Part shown: positions 6,266-10,272 of the stretch, piece by piece
How the letters are laid out: every line of letters begins with the position of its first letter
How positions within the stretch are numbered: position 1 is the first letter of the stretch
DNA from: Campylobacteraceae bacterium
Lineage (GTDB): Bacteria; Campylobacterota; Campylobacteria; Campylobacterales; Sulfurovaceae
DNA length: 10,272 nt
Direction: 5' to 3'
NCBI GenBank assembly: GCA_027026055.1
Contig: JALVPA010000162.1
Location: 1-10,272 of the forward strand
Notes under the pieces: generated by a model
Seen by the model: only the letters and a program-made list of their open reading frames with translations
Told to the model about the DNA's origin: nothing
The model's database searches: none
Translations under genes and position numbers: made by a program

Positions 6266-8158
6266 TTAATTTTCGTTCCATACGGAAAAGGCGGCGTCGC
6301 TGGGCATACGCCAGTCGGCTCTGGGACTGAGCGCGATCGTACCCACTTTGGGACCGTCGGGCATACAGCTGCGCTTGAATTGTTGGGTAAAAAAGCGTTT
6401 GAAAAAGAGTGCAAGCCATGTGCGGATCGTCGTTTCGTCGTATTTTCCGTCGAAAGCGTGCGCGGCAAGATAGGCGATCTTTTCGGGCGAAGCGCCGTAT
6501 CGTAAGAAATGATAGAGAAAAAAGTCGTGCAGTTCGTACGGTCCGACGATCGATTCGGTCTCTTGGACGATGGTGTCCTCTCGGTGCGGCAAAAGCTCCG
6601 GAGAGACGGGTGTGTCGAGAATGTCGTTCAAAACCTCAAAGAGACGTTTCTCTTTGTTGGCGAAATAGGCGATAAGATAACGCACGAGGGTTTTGGGAAT
6701 ACCCGCGTTGAGCGCGTACATACTCATATGATCGCCGTTGTAGGTACTCCATCCCAGCGCGATTTCGCTCAGATCGCCCGTACCGACGACCAGACCGTTT
6801 TCTTTGTTCGCCGTATTCATGAGCAATGCGGTGCGCAGACGCGCTTGGACGTTTTCGTACGTAACGTCGTGTATCTTTGGATCGTGCCCAATCGCCGCAA
6901 ATTGCGCTTGGGCGGCTTGGGTGATGTCGATTTCTCTAAAATCTACGCCAAGCAGACGACACAACGTTTCGGCGTTGGTGCGGGTACGCGACGTGGTGCC
7001 AAATCCGGGCATCGTAATCGCGACAATATCCTCGCTTGCAAAACCCGCGATATCGAAGGCACGTTTGGTCGAAAGCAGCGCCAAGGTCGAATCGAGTCCG
7101 CCGCTGATACCGATGACGGCTTTGCGAATGCGGGCGCGCTCCATTCTTGTTAGTAGCGCGTGCGCCTGGATAGAGACGATCTCTTCGCAGCGCTCGGTAC
7201 GCAGACGTTCGTCGGAAGGCACGAAGGGGTGCGAATCGACATAACGCGTCAATTTGTCGGGGCGGGGAAGCGGATCGAGTAGGACGGTACGAAGTTCTGT
7301 TGTCTCCGCATCGGCGAAATTTCCTTCGTTAAGGCGCAATCCGGCGATCTTTTCCAGATCGACTTCGGCGACGGTGAGCGTCGAGGTTCGGACAAAGCGT
7401 TCGCCGCGCGCAAGCAATGTGCCGTATTCGGCGATGAGGGCGTCTCCGCCAAAAAGCATATCGGTCGTGCTTTCGCCCGTACCCGAAGAGACATAGGCAT
7501 ACGCCGCCATACAGCGCGCGCTTTGGGTGCGTACCAATTCGGCGCGATAATCCGATTTGCCTACCAATTCGTCGCTGGCGGAGAGGTTGCACAGCAGCGT
7601 CGCGCCCGAAGCCGCCAAGGCATTGCTCGGCGGCGTGATCGCCCACAAATCTTCGCAGATCTCCACCCCCATGCGAAAATGTTCCGCTTCGCAAAAGAAC
7701 AGATCGACACCGAAAGGCACCGTTTCGCCGGCTACTTCGACGGAGGCGTTTCGTACCGTTTTTCCGCTACTGAAGTGGCGTTTTTCGTAGTATTCGTTTT
7801 TGTTGGGAATGTAGCTTTTGGGAACGATACCGCGAATGCGTCCGTTTTGTACGACGGCGGCACAGTTGTAGAGTCTGTCGCGATAAGAGAGTGCGATACC
7901 GATCAAAGCGACGCTACGTAAGGATTCGGACGCTTTAATCAATCTGCGTAAGGCGCGGTTTTGAGCTTCTATCAAGCTCGGCTGCAAAAAGAGATCGCCG
8001 CAGCTATATCCCGTCAAGGTAAGTTCGGGAAAAAGTACGACGGCCGTCTTTTGCGCTTCGGCTTCGCGCCAGAGCTTTTCGATCTCTTCGGCGTTACGCC
8101 GAGGGTCTGCAAGGTGCGTGCGGTTGACGGCGGCAGCGATACGGTAAAAGCCGAACAT
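6266..8158 (-). CDS. nadE: Glutamine-dependent NAD+ synthetase, long two-domain type
   Basis: Cytoplasmic enzyme (EC 6.3.5.1) of the last step of NAD synthesis: it adenylates nicotinate adenine dinucleotide with ATP and amidates it with ammonia cut from glutamine. The 630 residues show an N-terminal nitrilase-type glutaminase with the catalytic triad Glu45 (FPELTLTGYS), Lys114 (VPKSYIP) and Cys168 (VEICEDLW), then the synthetase domain with the ATP-pyrophosphatase loop SGGLDS (352-357), VTYENVQARLR (432-442), GTGDLSEIALGWSTY (459-473) and a C-terminal FKRSCMPDGPKVG then LSPRADWRMPSD. The layout follows the Mycobacterium tuberculosis enzyme (679 residues), not the short ammonia-dependent NadE of Helicobacter and Campylobacter. 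AAAGGAG (8165-8171) six bases before ATG 8158 sets the start. It follows the cyclophilin gene after 14 bases, so one operon. No clear terminator follows. Confidence 0.95.
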   Translation of the reverse strand: MFGFYRIAAAVNRTHLADPRRNAEEIEKLWREAEAQKTAVVLFPELTLTGYSCGDLFLQPSLIEAQNRALRRLIKASESLRSVALIGIALSYRDRLYNCAAVVQNGRIRGIVPKSYIPNKNEYYEKRHFSSGKTVRNASVEVAGETVPFGVDLFFCEAEHFRMGVEICEDLWAITPPSNALAASGATLLCNLSASDELVGKSDYRAELVRTQSARCMAAYAYVSSGTGESTTDMLFGGDALIAEYGTLLARGERFVRTSTLTVAEVDLEKIAGLRLNEGNFADAETTELRTVLLDPLPRPDKLTRYVDSHPFVPSDERLRTERCEEIVSIQAHALLTRMERARIRKAVIGISGGLDSTLALLSTKRAFDIAGFASEDIVAITMPGFGTTSRTRTNAETLCRLLGVDFREIDITQAAQAQFAAIGHDPKIHDVTYENVQARLRTALLMNTANKENGLVVGTGDLSEIALGWSTYNGDHMSMYALNAGIPKTLVRYLIAYFANKEKRLFEVLNDILDTPVSPELLPHREDTIVQETESIVGPYELHDFFLYHFLRYGASPEKIAYLAAHAFDGKYDETTIRTWLALFFKRFFTQQFKRSCMPDGPKVGTIALSPRADWRMPSDAAFSVWNEN

Positions 8159-8172
8159 CGATGACTCCTTTG

Positions 8173-8703
8173 TTAGGGGCGGGTATCGTAAATCTCTATC
8201 GTTTCGATTTCGTCGTTTTGTTCGATTTTATCCAGTGTCATAAAGCTTTCGGTATCGTTCTCTTCGATACCGCCGAAGACGGTGTGGTGACCGTCAAGAT
8301 GCGGACAAGGAACGAAACAGATGAAAAATTGGCTACCGCCGGTGTTGGGACCGGCATGCGCCATCGAAAGCGCGCCGCGGCGGTGCGGATGGCGGCTGGT
8401 GTCGGTTTCGCAATCGATACTCCATCCCGGACCTCCCGTACCCGCGAGGGCGGGATTGCCCGTCGGGTGCGAGTGGGGGCATCCGCCTTGCGCCATAAAG
8501 CCGGGAATGACACGGTGGAATTTCAGATTGTCGTAAAATCCCTCTTTGGCGAGGTGTACGAAGTTCGCCACGGTATTGGGGGCGTCTTCTTTATAGAGTT
8601 TGACCCATATGTCGCCTTTTGAGGTTTGGATACGCGCGTAGTTGTAGGTGTTGCGCTCCTCTTCGGGGATATCGTAGCGTTTGCCTTTGTTGCGTCCGAA
8701 CAT
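8173..8703 (-). CDS. Peptidyl-prolyl cis-trans isomerase, cyclophilin type
   Basis: 176-residue cytoplasmic folding helper that speeds cis-trans isomerisation at proline bonds. No signal peptide (MFGRNKGKRYDIPEEER). The cyclophilin core runs from about residue 22 to the end: FHRVIPGFMAQGG gives catalytic Arg64 with Phe69 and Gln72, followed by RRGALSMAHAGPNTGGSQFF and PCPHLDGHHTVFGG. His135 stands where human cyclophilin A has Trp121, common in bacterial forms and usually linked to weak cyclosporin binding. The segment CPHSHPTGN (75-83) is typical of bacterial members. The frame continues upstream to 8871 through pyrF, but ATG 8703 with AAAGGA eight bases before it fits the domain. First gene of a unit with nadE; divergent from pyrF. 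Confidence 0.93.
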   Translation of the reverse strand: MFGRNKGKRYDIPEEERNTYNYARIQTSKGDIWVKLYKEDAPNTVANFVHLAKEGFYDNLKFHRVIPGFMAQGGCPHSHPTGNPALAGTGGPGWSIDCETDTSRHPHRRGALSMAHAGPNTGGSQFFICFVPCPHLDGHHTVFGGIEENDTESFMTLDKIEQNDEIETIEIYDTRP

Positions 8704-8732
8704 CGTTTTAGTCCTTTGGTAGTTGGTTTTGC

Positions 8733-8744
8733 GTATAATTATAC
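8733..8744. promoter_or_regulatory. Palindromic two-way -10 element between cyclophilin gene and pyrF
   Basis: GTATAATTATAC is a perfect 12-base palindrome holding TATAAT on both strands: plus 8734-8739 and minus 8738-8743, sharing two bases. Transcription would start near 8746 for pyrF (leader about 22 bases) and near 8731 for the cyclophilin-nadE unit (leader about 28 bases). Flanking TTTTG (8727-8731) and CAAAA (8748-8752) extend the symmetry. Only one polymerase could occupy it at a time. Confidence 0.65.
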
Positions 8745-8767
8745 CACCAAAACGTAAGGGATAGCCC

Positions 8768-9466
8768 ATGCAACTGTGTATCGCTCTCGATTTACCCACT
8801 GCGGAAGAGAATTTGGCGCTTGCGCGTTCAATCGCCGAGTACGACGTATGGCTGAAGGTAGGGTTTCGCACCTATATCCGCGACGGCAAAGCTTTTTTGC
8901 AAACACTCAAGTCGATCAATCCGAACTTTCGGATCTTTTTGGATCTCAAACTTTACGATATCCCCAATACGATGGCGGATGCCGCCGAAGAGATCGCCGC
9001 ACTCGGCGTGGATATGTTCAACATTCACGCCAGTGCCGGAGAAGCGGCGATGCGCACGGTAATGGAGAGGCTGGCGCGTTTGAAGGAACGACCGCTTGTC
9101 TTGGCGGTGACGGCGCTGACGTCTTTTGACAACGAGAGTTTTCGCAGGATTTACGGCGAAGATATCGAGACCAAGGCGATCGCCTTTGCCAAAATGAGTT
9201 ACGAAAACGGTCTTGACGGTACGGTCTGCTCGGTGCACGAGAGTGCGGCGATTAAAGCGGCGACGGACGAAACCTTTTTGACGCTGACGCCGGGTATTCG
9301 TCCTTTCGGAGAAGATGCGGGCGATCAAAAACGCGTGGCGACGCTGGAAGCGGCAGCGGCGGAAAAAGTCGATTTTCCCGTCGTAGGCAGACCCGTTTAC
9401 AAAGACCCCGATCCCGCCGCCAAAGTGGCGAAAATCTTAGAGACTATGGCTGCGTTACGGGCTTGA
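8768..9466 (+). CDS. pyrF: Orotidine 5'-phosphate decarboxylase
   Basis: Cytoplasmic TIM-barrel enzyme (EC 4.1.1.23) that turns OMP into UMP, the last step of de novo pyrimidine synthesis. At 232 residues it has the standard bacterial length. Visible sites: CIALDLP (first strand, catalytic-site Asp), WLKVGFRTY, the signature FLDLKLYDIPNTMADA with the Asp-Lys-Asp catalytic set, NIHASAG, LAVTALTS, TPGIRPFGEDAGDQKR and VVGRPVYKDPDPA for phosphate binding. The start ATG 8768 has TAAGGG seven bases upstream and begins exactly at the usual N-terminus. In Campylobacter jejuni pyrF sits after kdsA, ribH and nusB; here it is divergent from a cyclophilin gene. Its last 23 bases overlap the end of a small minus-strand gene, and no terminator is evident after the stop. 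Confidence 0.96.
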   Translation: MQLCIALDLPTAEENLALARSIAEYDVWLKVGFRTYIRDGKAFLQTLKSINPNFRIFLDLKLYDIPNTMADAAEEIAALGVDMFNIHASAGEAAMRTVMERLARLKERPLVLAVTALTSFDNESFRRIYGEDIETKAIAFAKMSYENGLDGTVCSVHESAAIKAATDETFLTLTPGIRPFGEDAGDQKRVATLEAAAAEKVDFPVVGRPVYKDPDPAAKVAKILETMAALRA

Positions 9467-9590
9467 CGGGGACGACCTTGATCGCTTTGGGGTCGGCAAG
9501 CTTTGTGGCGTGATGCATGCCGCGGATCATAAAAAAGACGCCGACAGCAAAAAGTCCGAGAATAATAAGCGGTGCAAATTTTTGAAACAC
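9444..9590 (-). CDS. Small single-pass membrane protein, 48 residues
   Basis: GTG start at 9590 with TAGGAG seven bases upstream. The product begins MFQKFAPLIILGLFAVGVFFMIRGMHH: one hydrophobic helix at about residues 6-22, then a basic stretch (HHATKLADPKAIK) and a proline/valine tail (VVPVKPVTQP). Helix followed by positive residues suggests a cytoplasmic C-terminus. The frame is also open further upstream to 9725, but that part (YIRKNCNSGKLPYRSRT) does not look like protein-coding sequence and lacks a ribosome site. The end overlaps the pyrF stop by 23 bases, tail to tail. I do not recognise the family. Evidence for being real is the good ribosome site and a well-formed helix; it could still be chance. 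Confidence 0.6.
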   Translation of the reverse strand: MFQKFAPLIILGLFAVGVFFMIRGMHHATKLADPKAIKVVPVKPVTQP

Positions 9591-9636
9591 GGTACGGCTC
9601 CTATAAGGTAGTTTTCCTGAATTGCAATTTTTCCTT

Positions 9637-9642
9637 ATATAA
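9637..9642 (-). promoter_or_regulatory. Possible -10 box for the small membrane gene
   Basis: TATATA on the minus strand, within the palindrome CTTATATAAG (9634-9643) and preceded by TG. It would give a leader of about 35 bases before GTG 9590. A second palindrome, AATTGCAATT (9620-9629), lies just downstream. Weak on its own because the region is AT-rich. Confidence 0.3.
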
Positions 9643-9665
9643 GCAAAAATCATCCTTAACGGCGA

Positions 9666-9671
9666 TATAAT
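9666..9671 (+). promoter_or_regulatory. -10 box for the coiled-coil gene
   Basis: Perfect TATAAT with transcription start expected near 9679 and a 30-base leader that contains GAAGGA (9694-9699). No -35 hexamer is apparent. It makes the coiled-coil gene independent of pyrF. Confidence 0.55.
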
Positions 9672-9708
9672 AGTTAAAAATATCTCCGAATAAGAAGGAT
9701 AAAAGCAG

Positions 9709-10263
9709 ATGGCGGAAAAAAGCATGAATAATGTCGATCAAATCAGAGAATTGATTTTTGGAAACAAACTCAAAGAGTTCGAGGAGCGTTTCGCCAAGCT
9801 TGAAACGTTATTGCAAAAAGGTGAAGACAAACTATCTAAAATGATGCACGAAGCGCATGCGAAGCTTGAAAAAGAGACGCATCGTACACTCGAAGCGTTG
9901 GAGCAGAAAATCGATACGCTTGCTGCAACGACCCAAAAAGAACACACCAAGCTTAAAGAGTTGATCAATACGACCGAAGAGACGATCGATACGAAACTTC
10001 AGGGACAAAAAGAGGAGTTCGCTACGAAATTGCGTATTCTCAAAGAGAGTATGGAGGATGAAAACGCCAAACTCGAAGCGAAATTGGCGGAGAGCAAAGC
10101 GCAGATGAAAAGAGCGTTAAACGAGGGTTTAACGATGCTTTCCGATGAGAAACTTTCTCGTGATGCGTTGGCGGAGATGCTCCTGGAGGTTGTAATGAAG
10201 ATCCAGGGTACGGATATGAACACACTGCTGACACAGGAGAAAAAAGCTGAGCCGAAATCCTAA
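9709..10263 (+). CDS. Soluble coiled-coil protein, unknown function
   Basis: 184 residues, no signal peptide, no cysteine and no tryptophan. Residues 1-20 (MNNVDQIRELIFGNKLKEFE region) lead into a long charged helix, about residues 20-140, with heptad-like leucines (FEERFAKLETLLQKGEDKL, TLEALEQKIDTLAATT, KLEAKLAESKAQMKRAL) strongly suggesting a coiled coil. The C-terminal part, LSDEKLSRDALAEMLLEVVM (144-163), is a separate short amphipathic helix pair. A RELIFG-type start plus a D-K-x-S-R-x-x-L-A end recalls a widespread bacterial group of uncharacterised coiled-coil proteins, but I cannot name it. ATG 9709 is used because GAAGGA lies nine bases before it; ATG 9724 is an alternative. Likely an oligomeric cytoplasmic structural or adaptor protein, which is inference. 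Confidence 0.8.
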   Translation: MAEKSMNNVDQIRELIFGNKLKEFEERFAKLETLLQKGEDKLSKMMHEAHAKLEKETHRTLEALEQKIDTLAATTQKEHTKLKELINTTEETIDTKLQGQKEEFATKLRILKESMEDENAKLEAKLAESKAQMKRALNEGLTMLSDEKLSRDALAEMLLEVVMKIQGTDMNTLLTQEKKAEPKS

Positions 10264-10272
10264 CGACGATCT

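Noticed and set aside
6200..8160. Several plus-strand frames opposite nadE and the cyclophilin gene
   Set aside because: They are antisense shadows with no recognisable domain or ribosome site, while the minus-strand frames match known enzymes in full.
1..10272. Defence system, phage remnant, CRISPR, insertion sequence, tRNA or riboswitch
   Set aside because: I looked on both strands and saw no repeat array, transposase, integrase, tRNA-like cloverleaf or known leader structure.

Overview
The window looks like ordinary chromosomal DNA from a member of the Campylobacterota (Epsilonproteobacteria), most likely a free-living type such as the Sulfurovum/Sulfurimonas/Hydrogenimonas relatives. The reasons are the style of the pyrF product (start MQLCIALDLPTAEENLAL and core DLKLYDIPNT), a membrane-anchored DUF302 protein, an NhaC antiporter, short gaps between genes, AAAGGA-type ribosome binding sites, and promoters with clear TATAAT boxes but no good -35 boxes. 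GC content looks moderate by eye, with no break in composition. The genus is inference only.

Layout. Positions 1-848 (minus) hold the first 282 codons of an NhaC-type Na+/H+ antiporter that runs off the window. Head to head with it, 37 bases away, is a plus-strand run: an exported YkuD-type L,D-transpeptidase (886-1584), an exported helical cysteine-containing protein of unknown function (1625-2695), and a sodium:solute symporter (2732-4243). After a 184-base AT-rich gap with its own promoter comes an exported protein with two calcium-loop-like motifs (4428-5471). Convergent to it on the minus strand is a membrane-anchored DUF302 protein (5513-6127). Upstream of that on the same strand lies a two-gene unit, cyclophilin (8173-8703) then a long glutamine-dependent NAD+ synthetase (6266-8158). 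Divergent from the cyclophilin, through a palindromic two-way -10 element, is pyrF (8768-9466). The tail of pyrF overlaps a 48-residue single-pass membrane protein on the minus strand (9444-9590). The window ends with a soluble coiled-coil protein (9709-10263).

How the genes relate. This is a mixed housekeeping and envelope neighbourhood: sodium handling (NhaC and the sodium symporter), cell-wall cross-linking or trimming, three exported or anchored proteins of unknown role, protein folding, NAD synthesis and pyrimidine synthesis. I see no mobile element, CRISPR array, toxin-antitoxin pair, defence system, tRNA or rRNA. No stretch over 300 bases lacks a gene. The most unusual points are the Mycobacterium-type glutamine-dependent NadE in a lineage whose studied members use a short ammonia-dependent enzyme, a duplicated C-x12-C motif in the 356-residue exported protein, the two-way promoter between the cyclophilin gene and pyrF, and the overlapping small membrane gene. 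I did not find convincing evidence of a new multi-gene system.
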